A stretch of DNA of 64,000 nucleotides from Ceratopteris richardii (Eukaryota > Streptophyta > Polypodiopsida > Polypodiales > Pteridaceae): positions 122,189,722-122,253,721 of the forward strand of contig CM035423.1 of the NCBI GenBank assembly GCA_020310875.1, read 5' to 3'. The position numbers and the translations under genes are program-made. Below, piece after piece: positions 38,135 to 51,700 of this stretch (positions are counted from its first letter, which is position 1; every line of letters starts with the position of its first letter). A model generated the notes under the pieces. It was not told the origin of the DNA. It worked only from the letters and a program-made list of their open reading frames with translations, and ran no database searches.

Positions 38135-39401
38135 CATTTCACTTCGTTGGACTTATAGTAGACACCAAGATATTTTCGCAAAAACAAATTTCACTCCAAA
38201 TGATTGTGCATACGAAGAGAAAGAATGTCATCAAGATGGGCTAGTTGAATGCTCAAAGTTGTTAGTCAAATAGAGGCCTCATTTCACTCCAACAAATTTT
38301 TCTCAGAGAATATACAGAGAATGAATATAAAAGTTGGTATACACTTAGAAAACCTTAAGGGATACCCAATGACACTAAAATCATAGCAAACATATAAACA
38401 GAGAAGGAGAACCAGCCCTTACAACTCAAAGTAAAATAGTTCCAACAAAGCATACAAATAAAAAGAGATATCAATCTTCACTAAAATGAAGGTTTCTCCC
38501 AAAATACTCAAAGAATGTTGAAGCAAATGGATAAAATTAAAACATAACTCCATATTTATCCAATGAGACAAGAATTACATTAAATGGATACATGAGGATG
38601 GAGAATCAATGCTAATAACTGAGGGGTAGAGAGTTGCAACATTGCCTGCACACACACATAGATATGCCTACTCAAAGAACAAAACAAGCAATAAAGGGGC
38701 TAGCTTAAGCAAGGTGCTTGCCTATTACAACTCTAGAACTTAGTGCTCACTCTAAATAACTAACACTCCAAGACAATGACTCAAAATAAGTCAGGGCACA
38801 TGCTACTTTTATAGTGAGAAGTGTGCACCTAAAATCTAGACTTTCCAAATCAGCCTCCTAAATTGGAGGACTTAGTTGACATGACATGAGAAGTGGTTGA
38901 TTGACTTTTCTTGATGGAATATCATGGCTTTTGGCTTCCTTACATTTCTCCCTATGCTCATGATTGATTTCCCATGAATTTTTTGCTTGAAGCTTGACTT
39001 TTTACACATAAATACATACATACATAGATACATACATACATACATATCATACATACGTACATAGATACATACATACATCCTCAGATACTTATATACGTTC
39101 ATATTCAAAATTCTCAATGAGGAGAACTGAGTAGATATTGGATGTTGATGTTTGGTTCAGATAATGAGCAGAACCTACCTTTTTATTGTTGAAGACTTTA
39201 TTTCACTTCTTAAGATTCAAAGTGATGCAATAAAACATCCTACGTACTTTGGAAAGTCATGGAGAAAAATTGATCGAAAAACATGTTTTGCACATGAGTT
39301 AGTTCATGAAGCTTTCTATTGTTGGTTGGCATATGCACCTTCAAATGCTCAATTCTCCAAGCCTGACTTCAACAGGTGGTTATCCCCCCTTTTTAGGAAT
39401 G
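38135..39401. other. Unassigned stretch with short ACAT repeat
   Basis: No gene recognised. A short ATACATACATAG array lies at about 39005-39080. A plus-strand 84-codon frame (39152-39406) has no recognised domain. Confidence 0.5.
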
Positions 39402-39950
39402 TGTAGAGAATGACCCAAAGAGATAAAATGATTGGTTTCTCACAAAGTATGAATCTAAATGATACAAAATTGTACACACATAAGTTAGAGACTAATACCT
39501 TTCCAATGTACCCTTAGTCATAAATATTTTTCTTCTAAGGAGTGAGAAACAATCTCTACAAGTCTGTTGACTTTGTAGAATATGATGAAGAGAAATGAGC
39601 AACAAGCAAGATGGAGATGAAGGTGATTGTGTATTCATCTACCTATAGTACAAGTCCTTTTAAGTCTTTACATAGACTTATTGGAGTCTTTACATGGATT
39701 CTCATGATTCCTTGCATCCATTTGAATTCAAACATCCTCACGGGCCAAGCAGTTGTGACTAAGTCCTCTTTTCCTATAATCTAGAAAATAGAGAATAAAG
39801 TTCAAAAAATGATTTTGGTAATTGGTTGAATACCAACCTCAAACTCGTGGATTTTAGGTCTCCCATTTTTATCCCTTTAACAAGAATAAAAATCTAGAAT
39901 CAATAAATAGTTATGGATTCTTAAAGAAATTCTCATGAACTACCCTAACA
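39402..39950 (-). repeat. Probable copia C 3' LTR
   Basis: The minus strand would start TGTTAGGG at 39950 and end CTACA at 39402, about 70 bp after the end of copia C pol. No second copy exists in the window because the C 5' side is missing beyond 57366. The boundaries rest on TG...CA ends only. Confidence 0.4.
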
Positions 39951-40019
39951 CCACGGTTCACTTTATGAATGAATTTTGGTCTAGAACAAATTCTTCTCAA
40001 GCTAAAAAATGCTTGTGCC

Positions 40020-43000
40020 TTCAATCCTTGATTATTTGAATACTTGCAATTGATTTAAATATGGAAAGCTTCACTCCATCAAGAGCTTTGGTCATCACAT
40101 TTGCTACTTGTAATTTTTTTTGGAATAGATGAAACATAAATTTCCTTTGCCAAGAGTTTCTCCTTGATGAGGTGGTAATGAACCTCTATATGTTTGGTTA
40201 TTGCAGCATAAACGGTATTCGCTACTGAATGCATTGAGCTTATTTTGTCTCCAAATATGTGAGGTTTAGAACTCACAAGTCCCAAGTCTACATATAACTC
40301 CTTTAACCAAATAGAAATGCTAGAAACCCTGATGTACTTTTCCTATTATCCTTGGATCTTTCCCAATCTATATTTGAGTACAATTTAAGGTCCAAATTTG
40401 ATGTATAAGAGTAGAATATACATTCGTTAATAGTTCCTTTGAGACTCTTGAGTACTCTCTTACTTGCATCCATATGTGGCTTCCTTGGAGAGTGCATGAA
40501 TTGACTAAGCACTCCTACACTATAGGAAATGTGTGCCCTTGTATGTGTAGCATATATTAGGCTACCTACAAGACTTTGATACACTTTTATATCTTCAATC
40601 TGTTCACCTTCAAAAAACACCAAGTTTATGATTCATCTCCATATGTGTTCCTATAAGGTTACATTATCCATTTTGAATTTGAGAAGTAGATCCGAAATAT
40701 ACCTTCTTTGAGTTAATTATATCTCTTGATCTGTATAGATGACTTGCATACCTAAGAAGAGTGTGAGTTCCCCAAGATCACTGAGCTTGAATTCTTCTTG
40801 CATATGCTTTTTCATCCTTTCTATTACATTCATATAATTACCTATCATAATTATGTCAACATAAATAGATAACTTCATTATGAACCTTCTTGATGAAAAA
40901 TGAAGGATCTTCATTGCTTGATTTGAATCCTTAATCTTGTAAATAAGTCAGCAATCTATAAATCCAAGCTATAGGGGCTTGCTTTAAACCACTAATATCT
41001 TTCTTAGGTTTACATGCATAAGTAGAATAATTAGGTTTTTTAAACCCTAGGGTTTGTGACATATATATCTCCTCACTTATCCAACCATTTAGAAAAGAAT
41101 TATTCACATCAAGTTGAAGTAGCTTCCAATTCTTTGCAGCTACAATACTAAGCAAGGTCTTGCATATCTTGAGGGTTCCTCTGAAACTAAGTCTTTGGTC
41201 AAATAGATGGTATGTTTGGTTACGAAACTCGATTCATAACCATACCTTGCAAGTTGCATTCTTTCCCTTGTTGATCTTCTATAAGTGTGTCTGGAGCATT
41301 CTCCACGTTCTTGCATTTTAGCCTTCCCTCTTGATTTCCAATACTTGTAGACTCTTTTCTTATCATCCTTTTCATCTTCTAATTCACTTCTAGAGTCTTT
41401 CACTTGTGTGTCATGCTTGGTATCTAGTGGATGAATATTGAATCAAGATCATAGGATACTTTTACCTTCTCTTTATCTTCTTCATACCATGACCTATGTT
41501 CTTCATATACAACATCCCTGCTTGTTGTGGATTGCTCTGTGTTTGGATTGTAGAATCTATAGCCCATTCATGTTGAGGCATAGCCAATGTTGGTTTCTAT
41601 TTCATCCAATATCCTTCTAATCTGTGAAGGTACATGCACATATGCTAGACAAAAAAGAACTTTTCAATGACTTACACTTGGCTTCTTGCCGTTCCAAGCT
41701 TCATAGGGAGTCATACCTTGAAGAGATTTGGATGGGAGTCTATTGAAAAAATAAATTGTACTAGATATCTCTTCTGCCAAAAGATAATGTGTTAGCTTCT
41801 TTTCTTCAAGCATAGTCCTCACTAATCCAACTAGGGATTTGTTCCTCCTTTCTCCAACACCACTTTGTTGAGGAGAGTACCGAGTGGTGGCTTCTCTTTT
41901 CATACCTTAATTCTCCAAGTACTCATCAAAATCTTTGGAGAAGTTTCTCCACCTCCATAAGATTTGAGCTTCTTTAATGATCTTTTTTTATAGTTTTCCA
42001 CATGTGCTAGATACTTCTTGAAGCAATCAAACACTTCACTCCTAATTTTCATAAAGTATAGAATTGTCCATCTATTATGATCATCATCAAATATGATCAT
42101 CATCAAAGGATACATAATACCTTGAGCCTATTAATGAAGGTTGTTCACTTGGTCCCCACACACCTATGTGTACTAAATCCAAGGGATTGTTGTGGATGCA
42201 TGTCTTTTGGTTGAAAGGTTGCCTTGGTGACTTCCCGATTTGACAAGCATCACTTCTATTGATCATGTGTTGCTTTGATATTTTTGGAAACCCTAGAACA
42301 CTTTGATCCTTGCATATATCCTTCAAAGTTCTTTCATTTACATGAGAAAATCTCTTATGCCACACTTCTAGCTCAATAAGGGTTGGTGACCCAAAGTTGA
42401 ATATAACTATATATTTGGTTTCTCCCACTTCAAATGTGAAGAGTCTACCATACTTCTTACCTCTGACTATCTTCTTAAAGCCTTGGCATGGATCTTCCAC
42501 ATAAGCTCCATGTTGGGTGAACCTAACTTGTAAGCCCTTTTCAACTATTTGGCCTACACTTATTTGGTTTTTAGTCATAGGGGGTACATAGAGAACCTTA
42601 CTCAAAATGTTTGATCTATAATTGGGGGCTTTGAAATTGCCAATCCTTTCCAATTGTGTTTGGTGACATTGCCTATTTTGGGTTCCTCCAAGTCGAATCA
42701 AAGAGCAAAATTCCTTGCAACATGCTTTGAACAACCAAAATCTATGTAGAACAAATGCTCATATTCTTTACCTTATTTATGAATCAAGTTCATTAGGAGT
42801 AATGAATCTTCATGGGATTGATCCTCTGAGTAATTGTTGCATTCCCATTTGTTATCATTTCGATTGTTGTTATTGTAGTTTTGTGCACCTTTGCCTCTTG
42901 TGTTGCCAAATCCACTTCTTTGTCCTCCTTTCTGTGTTCTTCCATTGGACCAACAATTATGAGTGTTTTGACTGGTCTTGTTATAGATGGCACAAGGTTG

Positions 43001-43551
43001 AATTTCGTATCCTTTTGTCTTGCCCTCCTTTTCTCCTTCCTTCTTCCCTTTCCACTTTCTCTTGCTTACATAGTCAGCTTGAGGAATTTCTTCATTGTCA
43101 TCCTCATTCTTCTTTCCTTTATTCTTCTTATCCTTCTTATTTGCATAAAGAACATTAGTAGAGTTAAGTTTCTAAGAATTACCTTCCTCCAAGTGGTTGT
43201 TGGCCTCTTGATTGAAGAGTTTTCCAAGAAAAATGTTGAACTTAGGTGTCTTCACATCCATGATAAGATCATAAGCAGTTGTAAATGATTGCCATTGCTT
43301 GTCAATACTAATACCATTTATGATATGCCTCATGATAGCTTCTTCTTCAATCAATTCTCCAGTTGAAGCTGATTGATATGAAACCACCTTGACTTTAGTG
43401 ACAAAGTGAGTCATTTCTCGATTTGGTGTCTTCTTCATTTGGTTGAACTCATTCCACAAGTGAATCTTCTAAGTTTTGGTGCAAGCAGAGAAGAATGTCC
43501 CAAGTGCATCCTAGATTTCTTGTGATTTTTTGCAACTTCTAATGTGTGGAA
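40020..43551 (-). pseudogene. Copia C gag-pol, main part
   Basis: In minus-strand order: the rest of gag (LPHIRSCKKSQEI, FNQMKKTPNREMTHFVTKV); protease IDFGCSKHVARN near 42720 (Gly of D-S-G kept, Ser changed to Phe); pre-integrase (KYGRLFTFEVGET, LEVWHKRFSHVNERTL); integrase with VHIGVWGP, where the first catalytic Asp has become Gly, and QQSGVGERRNKS; reverse transcriptase (41155-40717, [20 protein letters not shown], then ELTLFLGMQV); and RNase H (40623-40079, YQSLVGSLIYATHTRAHIS). The frame is broken repeatedly. Same family as copia B. Element J separates its gag from the N-terminal piece at 57133-57366. Confidence 0.85.
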
Positions 43552-43556
43552 GTGAG
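43552..43556. other. Target-site duplication GTGAG, left
   Basis: Five bases GTGAG before the left LTR of J are repeated at 57128-57132 after the right LTR. Removing J and one copy restores a readable copia C gag. Confidence 0.97.
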
Positions 43557-44165
43557 TGTTGAAGCTCAAAGTCAAGGACAAAGCATGGAAGCACATCAAA
43601 AGGTGGACACACGAGGAAAGGGAGCAAGTAGGGAGCTTCAAGAAGTGTATGTCAAATTTTCAGAAGAATCCCCTACAAAAATAGTGATTTTCATCACTAG
43701 AAACCATTGTAAATACCATTATCTATTTTTAGTAACTCCATTTTGTTCAAGCCGAGGAGTCCTCGAGCTTGAGGAGTATTAGAAGTACCATCGTACCAAT
43801 TTTCATAATTTTTAGACTTCGTTTGAGCCCTCAAATAAGCCCTGGAACCTAATTTTTAACTAGGCCGGACACTAGGTCTGGACAGGGCCAAAACTAGTCA
43901 AAAAACTATAAAAAGAGCTAGAGAGCTCATTTTTGAGGGTAGCTTGTTAGAGAATAGAACTTTTGTAAGAGAACTCTTTTGCAATCTAAGCTTTCCATAG
44001 TTCCTCTCTTTGATCTTACTTTGTGCGCGTGTGTGTGTATGTGTGTGCATGTTTGTGTGCTTTCACTCACGCACTTGTGCCTTCACTTGCTCGTGGTCTT
44101 CATACCGGTCCTCACGTCTCCGCGGATTGACAAGTAAAGGAGGTGGTGCTTACGCTTGAGCTACA
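43557..44165 (+). repeat. Element J 5' LTR
   Basis: TGTTGAAGCT...GAGCTACA, 609 bp, with no difference from 56519-57127 when read side by side. Contains a TATA box (tataaaa, 43907-43913) followed by a GT-rich tract (gtgcgcgtgtgtgtgtatg) in the presumed R/U5 part. Confidence 0.97.
43907..43913 (+). promoter_or_regulatory. TATA box in J LTR
   Basis: Tataaaa within ctataaaaagag, 350 bp into the LTR. This is the likely core promoter for the genomic RNA. The same sequence in the 3' LTR is at 56869-56875. Confidence 0.65.
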
Positions 44166-44173
44166 CCAAATTT

Positions 44174-44191
44174 TGGCGCCGTTGCCGGGGA
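44174..44191 (+). other. J primer-binding site, tRNA-Asp
   Basis: Tggcgccgttgccgggga is the full 18-base complement of the 3' end of plant tRNA-Asp (GTC) as I know it. It starts eight bases after the LTR. Athila elements are known to use tRNA-Asp. Confidence 0.9.
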
Positions 44192-45780
44192 GAGAGCTTC
44201 GAGGACGAGCGTTGTGATGGTAAGATCGTAGATTTGCGACGTTGGAAGGTAAAAAAATTGTCATTTCAGTTCATTTTCTGTTTTTTCCTCTTCATCTTCA
44301 TCATCATCATCATCTCCACCTTCTTCCATCTTCTTCTTCATAGAAATTTCTTGTTTTTTAGTGCATTTTCACCATTTTCATACCATTTTTCATGCATTAT
44401 TGTGTGGGAAGGAGTTAGGAGGTGCAAGGGAGAGCAAGCGCTGTATTTTTTTCATGATTTTCTTCTCATACGGAGCTCGCCATAGCCGGCGCTCAGAAAT
44501 TTGAATTTCCCGCCAAAAAACGCGATTCTGTGAAAATTCAAAATTTTTTGAAAAATCACGATTTTCAGTTTTCCCGCCTAAAAGTTGGTTGAAAAAAAAA
44601 AAAAAAAATCGCGATTTTGTGTTTTTCTCAAAAAAACACGATTCTCTGCTCAAAATTGCGATTCTCAAAAAAACACGATTCTTTGCTCAAAATCGCGATT
44701 CTCACCAATCACGATTTTCAGCAAAAACACGATTTTGTGAAAAAGGCGATTCTGTGAAAACACGATTTTTTGCTCAAAATCGCGATTTTCAAAAACACGA
44801 TTTTGTGCTCAACATCGCGATTTTCATGTGAGAAATACGATTTTCAAAAAACACGATTCTCTGCTCAAAATCGCGATTCTCACCAATCACGATTTTCAGC
44901 AAAATAAATACGATTTTGTGAAAAAACACGACTTTCTGCTCAAAATCGCGATTCTCACAAATCACGATTTTCAGCCAAAAATACGATTTTGAGAAAAACA
45001 CGATTCTGTGGGACAAAATCGCGATTTTCAAGTCAAAAACACGATTTTGAGAAAACACGAATTTTTGCTCAAAATCGCGATTTTCAATTCACGATTTTCT
45101 GCTCAAAATCGCGATTTTCAATTCACGATTTTCTGCTCAAAATCGCGATTTTCATGTCAAAAACACGATTCTGAGAAAACACGATTTTCAGTCAAAAACA
45201 CGATTTTGTGAATCACGATTCTCTGAGTCAAAATCGCGATTTTCAGAAACACGATTTTGTGATCAACATCGCGATTTTCAGAAACACGATTTTGTGATCA
45301 ACATCGCGATTCTCTGAAACACGATTTTGTGATCAACATCGCGATTTTCAGAAACACGATTTTGTGATCAACATCGCGATTTTCAGAAACACGATTTTGT
45401 GATCAACATCGCGATTTTCAGAAACACGATTTTGTGATCAACATCGCGATTTTCAGAAACACGATTTTGTGATCAACATCGCGATTTTTTTGACTTCACA
45501 ACATCGCGATTTTCTCCAAAGGTCCTGTTTGCCTGTTTTGACCCCAGGAGCCTGAATTGGCATAACTTTTTCATCCAAAGTCCATTTTTTGAGCTCTATA
45601 GCTTGTTGGAAAGCTCGTTTCAAATCCTACACGATCTCAACTGTTTTTTTCAAGAATAATGCGTTGATTTTGAGATAGGATAATTTGAAGTTGACCCTCA
45701 GGTGGGACTAGGGAACCAAGGGGACTCCAAAGAATTTTGAACCATACCAAGGGGAAATTTTGGACTCTTGACTAAAGCTT
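44192..45780 (+). other. J leader (5' untranslated region)
   Basis: 1.6 kb between primer site and gag ATG. It starts with a TCATCATC-rich stretch (44285-44345), then holds the repeat field at 44510-45510, then 270 bp of ordinary sequence. Open frames on both strands inside it (FAQNRDF and similar) are repeat artefacts. Confidence 0.85.
44510..45510. repeat. Palindromic CGATTTT repeat field in J leader
   Basis: Dozens of alternating units of acacgattttgtg, aatcacgattttcag and aaaatcgcgatttt. The last is a perfect 14-bp palindrome centred on TCGCGA. From 45246 to 45490 the field becomes a regular tandem array of seven 35-bp units (gaaacacgattttgtgatca plus acatcgcgattttca), with one unit slightly changed at about 45310. 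Both strands can form many alternative hairpins. Confidence 0.95.
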
Positions 45781-48700
45781 ATGAACCTGAGATCTGGTAG
45801 ACACTTAGGTAAGGATAAACAAAGCATTAGATCTTCTGAGGCTAGTGTCAACCATACATCCAAGTCTTGGGCACAACAACTAAGTGGTCATCTTTTACTA
45901 AGTTCAGACACAAGTGATTCAGAAATGTCTTTTAGCATGGGAAAACCTGCAGGTGGCTCAGGGACTGCCCATCTACAAACACCAGAAGGTCCCTATAAGA
46001 CACAGTTGGAATATATTCGGACCAACCAATTAGGTGCTCGCATCTATGAGGATGGTCTGAGGCGATCAGTGGTCCAACTCAAAAATCCAGATCAATCCTT
46101 TGGACTTGAACACCCGGTGGTCAAGTTCGAAGAGGGGTCATACATTGATAAGGAAGGAACCATGTATGTGGTTACCAACCAACCAGATAGGACCGATGAG
46201 TTTGGAAATATCATTCATGAGAATGAGATAGGAGACCTAGAACAAGGAAATATAGGACAAGGACCCCAGACTCCTAGAGGCAAGTCAGTTTTGACCCGAG
46301 TGATCACTCCAGACTGGATCCCTCAAGATAACAAAAGCATAGAACTATTTTTGAATAGAGAAACAGAGGAAGCCTTTTGGAGGTTCAAGCCAGATCAACC
46401 TAGCCAATTGGGCATAGTTATCATCTATGAATTCAAAGATCCTGAGATACCAGGCAAAGTTGTCTACCTGGATAACACATCAGAGAAAATTTTCTTGGTA
46501 ACAGAACATGATAGACATGCATATACTTGGAAGAATGAAATGATTTTCCCCCCACCAAGATCCAATGTTTCCCATGGCCTCCAAGGGGTAGGATCATCCC
46601 AGGCTCATGAAGCCCAGAGAGAAAGAACTAGAGAGAGACCTAAGGTAAGTTTTGCACACACCGTGGGCAGGAATAGGTCAGGGTTTGAAAATGAAAGACC
46701 TGAAAGGGAGAGACATCAAGCACATAGGCAACAAAGAGATGAACATGATTTTCCATTGCTTAGACCCCGGGAGTACCCAAGAACCCTTAAACCCAGTCAC
46801 GTGATCAAGGCAATGAAGAACTATTTCGATGGGACAGGGGATCCTTATGATCATGTGGCCGAGTACAAACAAGTGCTGAGAGCCGAACAAATTGAGGACT
46901 GGTTCACCCAGTACGAGGCATTTGGTTTGACCCTTAAAGGCACTGCCTTAGCTTGGTTTCAACCATTGAGTAGAAGCAGCTATCGCGATATAGGTCAACT
47001 GCTAGACGAATTCATTGTAGAATTTTCCAAGAGTGGTATCAGGCATAACACATCGTCCCTGATCCATAGTTTCAAGCAGACACCCCAAGAAACAGTGCGA
47101 CTAGCAGGTAGAAGGTTCAGACAGTACCTAGAAAGATGCCCTACTCCAGAGTTACCCACACCAGCTAAACAAGTGGCTTTGTTCTTAGATGGCTTACTGA
47201 GCACCAAATTAAGATCATATGTGTACTTGAAAGATCCTAGATCCATAGAAGAGTGTGTGCGGACGTGCATTGACATAGAAGATAACTTGGGTGAGGAGTT
47301 AGGATTGTCCAAACTCTACAAAGATTCGGATAGTTCTACTAGTCATACTTCAAAGATCTCCACAGAAATAGAAGAGATAGCTGAGCAAGTTGCCAAGAAG
47401 CTGGGAGTCCAAAATAAACAAACACAGGGAGTCACTTCATTGAATCGGTGCTATACTTGCGGAGGTGACCACATGGCTAACGTATGCCCAATGCAAAACC
47501 AAAACATTAGAGGCAGGAATGCTCCATATTGCACTATTGAGAGAAAATACACAAACCACACGGCTCAAGATTGTCCCTACAATAGGCAGGCTGTTAGACA
47601 AAATTATCAGCAACCTTACCCACAAGGTAGGTATCAGAATCAATACCAACAGCCATATTACAGACCACAACAGCAATATCAGGTACCATATAGGCCACAA
47701 CCTGTCTTGGTAAACCAACCACCAGCTCCAGCCAACGTGATTCTAGTCAAGTATGCTGTGGGAGAGGAAAATCCAAATAGAGCTTTGGTGCCACTAACCC
47801 CATTGATACCAGATAATGACTCTCATGCTCATAGTTCAGACTACTCCCATGAAGGTAGTCCACATGCTTATTACACAGAGTCACCTGAACATAGTGAGAT
47901 TTACTCGTATCAATATGAGGCACCGCCTATGGAGCAAAATTGGGAGCCAGAATACTCCAATGTCATGTACACAAATCCTAACCCTAGGCCCCAGTTGAGA
48001 CAAATGAGACCACAAGCCCCTAGAGGATCTTCTTTCAGATGTCATGGTGACCATTTCATTCGTGACTGTCCCCACCCACCATCTCCGAGTCAAGGACAGG
48101 CTATCACAATACAGGCTTTTTGTCCTGATTGTGGCAAAGACCATCTCCCCAGAGATTGTCCAAGAAACCCCTCTAGTGCACCCAAGATTACACCCATTAA
48201 TGTGGTAGGCTTAGTGGCAGATCCAAGTTCAAGTAGTAGCAATGTGGCTCCTATACAAGCTGTCACTAGAGCACAAGCCTTAAAACAGGATAAACCAGTA
48301 GAACAATCAGAGTCGAGTGAATCGGGAGAGCCTAGTAAGAGGAAAACAAGAACATGGAAGGATACGAGAGAGAAGGCCAATCGCAAATGGAATAAAAAGT
48401 TATCGGAACTAGAAGAAAGCTTAAAAGAAGCGAAAACAAAAATAGAAGACATTGCATCTCAAAGCCCCTCGCATGCCGAAACTCCATCCACTCCACCTCA
48501 TCCCACCCCACCACCCACTGTAAATAGACCGCAACCAGGGTCTGTTCTTGCAGATCCAACCCCAGAAGGCTTGGACATGATGTTCAAGGCCTACCAGGCT
48601 CGACTTCAAGAAGGGCCTACAGCGGCAAACCTAGACAAGAGTTACCCTAGAGCAGATTTAGAGATTGAACGGATGAAAATGTGCATGAAAATGGTAGAAC

Positions 48701-51700
48701 AAGCTCAAGCCATACTTGAGACTAGTCAAAAGTTCAATCAGACAAACTCTATCAAATCGGATTTGCATTTCCAGGGCTTACTAGAACGATTAGAGCAGTT
48801 GGTAAACAAACCACAAGTTTCTTTACCTCCACAGGCTCAACCAGTTATTGAAAGAGGAAGCTCACCACCCAGGGGAGCTTATGTTCCTAATTCCACGGAT
48901 GCTGGAATACCTCCTTCTATTCAACAGTACTCTCAAGAATTCTTGCGGGAAATACAAGAAGAGAAATGGGCCAAGGAGAAGGGTAATTCCCCTCCTATTC
49001 CTGAGATTGATGATCTTCATGATCAATTTCCCCAAGACATCCCATCTATTTACGAAGATGAAGCAGAACAACAAGAGGACGAAAGGTTAGATTTTGAATC
49101 TAATACCTTAGAAGAACTGCCTCAATTTCCAGGCCCATGGGAATCTGAATCACTCCAGATTAGAGCTCCCACAATACTGGTAAGAAATGAAGACTCAGTG
49201 GTTCCAAGGAACACTGATGTCGTGAAGAACACTAAGGTTCAGTGTCATCTCACTGTAGAAAAGCTGCTCAAAGCAAAACCTGAGCTCTGGAATCATGTGA
49301 AGGATCAGGTTCCAGAACTTGATTCCAACATGCCAAAAGCAGGCTCCAAGCAAAGGGTACCAGAGATACCTCTAGACAAAATAGGGGACATGTGTGAGGG
49401 TGAAGAAGGTAATACTTATCTTCCCATCACCTACCAAGGTTACACAACCAAAGCAATCATAGATTCAGGTGCTGGTGTTGCTATTGCGACCACCTCCTTG
49501 TGGAAGCAATGGGGCAAGCCCACATTAAGACCAACTAGAATGAAGCTTCAAATGGCTGATGGTCATTTTGAAAGACCTCTAGGATTGCTAGAAGGGATCA
49601 CTCTAACCACTTGTGGTGTAGAGTTTGAGCACACATTTGCTATATGTGACTTTGAGAAAAATAATGTCTTTGAGATGATCCTAGGAAGACCCTTCCTACG
49701 ACAATTGCAAATAGTACAGGATTGGGGAACTAACTCCTTGTACTTACAGCACTTAGGGGTCACCACTAAGGTCAATTTGAAGGATTACACCTTCAGAGAT
49801 GTACCACCCCTACAGTGGAATTCTATCCACAAAGTGAAAGAAGATTCCATCTCTGTGCATTCTGAAAGTTCACCTGATCCATCATGGCTGCATGAAGATA
49901 CTCATTTGTGGATGTGCAAGGTCGCAAAGGAAGAGGAAAAACGTTTAAAGGCAAGAGAAGAAGGAACTTCGTTAGGAGATAGACCAGTTAGAGACCCAGC
50001 CTACACACCGATGATCTTTCCAGATGAGGAGTTTGAGCCTCATGGCTGGCCAGAAATCTTAGCCACCATGGACATTGCTGTCAATGAAGAACAATGGACA
50101 CCTCATTGTGATGAGGAAGGTTATGATATCTCAGTGTTCATGTGTCAGCCCTTACTAGAAGAATGTGACCCTAGTGATGTCATAGAAGAAGAAGAGAATG
50201 ACGATGATCTGGAGTCTATTGTGATGGATAGTTGCTTTAACTCGGAGCAGCACTATCTAGAAGATATAGGAGTGTTCACCCAGAAAGAAGAAGAACCTCT
50301 CACAAGTATTAAAACAGTAAACTCAAAGGATGGAAGTGAGAGTAGTCAAAAGAAAAAGAAAAGAACAGCAGTGAAACAAGAAAAGGAGGAATCATTGTTT
50401 GAAGTACCAGAAAACTTCAAGAAATATGAAGTTGACGACCGCAAAATTTTGGTACGAATGCCTAAGAGAGAGGCCATCATAGGAGAATCATATGATAATA
50501 AAGAAAAGACCAAGAAGATTGTAGTGACCATTGAAGAGAACGAAGAGAGATGCACATATATAGGAGATGACCTAAGTGCAAGAGAAGAAATGGAGCTCAT
50601 AGCTCTATTAAGGGAATATAGGGATGTGTTTGCATGGCACTATAGAGACTTGAAAGGGGTAGATCCAAGAATTTGCTCGCATACTATCCCCATGACTGCT
50701 GACGCTAAGCCCACCAAACAGAAGCCCTACACATATAATGATACTTATGCAGCCAAAATCAAAGAAGAAATTGATAGGTTGATTGAGGCTGGATTCATCT
50801 ATGAGATTGAGCATACCGAATGGGTGTCCCCCATTGTTGTGGTACCCAAGAAGAACGGGAAGTTGCGAGTGTGTATTAACCTTAAAAAAGTTAATGCCGC
50901 TACGATTAGAGATAGTTATCCACTTCCAATCACAGAACACCTTTTGGAGCGTGTTGCAGGCAAGGAAGTTTATAGCTTCCTTGATGGATTTTCGGGTTAC
51001 AATCAAGTCGCCATTGCCCCAGAAGATCAACACAAAACAGCTTTTGCTATAGAGTGGGGAATCTTTGCATTTCGGGTGATGCCATTTGGGCTCACCAATG
51101 CACCTGCAACATTCCAAAGGCTCATGTGTCATGTCTTCAAAGAGTTCTTGCGAAAGAGCTTAGAAGTGTATGTGGATGATTTATGTGCTCATTCCCAAGA
51201 AAGAAGGGTTCACATCCCTGAACTCAGACAAATCTTCAACAAGTGTAGAGAATATCGAGTGTGTCTGAACCCAGAAAAGTGTGTGTTCATGGTGCGTCAA
51301 GGTAAAATCCTCGGTCATATTGTTTCTAAGAATGGAATCTCAACGGATGAAGATAAGGTACGAGCCATAGCGGAGCTGCCAAGGCCAAGGAATGTTAAAG
51401 AGGTACAAGCCTTTATGGGCCATTGTGGATATTACCGTAGGTTTATCCACATGTACGCGATCATAGCTAGACCCCTTTATGCCTTGTTGTCTAATTTTGA
51501 GTGGAACGACGAATGCGAGAATTCTTTCAATGAACTGAAGAAACGTTTGTGCACAGCACCAATATTGACCACTCCTGATTGGAATAAGCCATTCCATGTC
51601 CATGTGGATGCATCCAATCATGCCATAGGATGTGTGCTAGCACAACCCACAGGTGAAGGGAATTTAGATTTGCCCATAGCATATGCTAGTAGACAACTAA

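Noticed and set aside
39152..39406. 84-codon plus-strand frame with HELVH-like segment, suggestive of a zinc metalloprotease
   Set aside because: The segment reads AHELVHEAF, lacking the HEXXH spacing, and no other protease feature is present.
44390..45211. Frames with repeated FAQNRDF / KIAIL units
   Set aside because: Product of the CGATTTT repeats, present on both strands and in more than one frame.
45246..45490. Regular 35-bp repeats resembling a CRISPR array
   Set aside because: Units are contiguous with no variable spacers, and they lie inside a plant retrotransposon leader.
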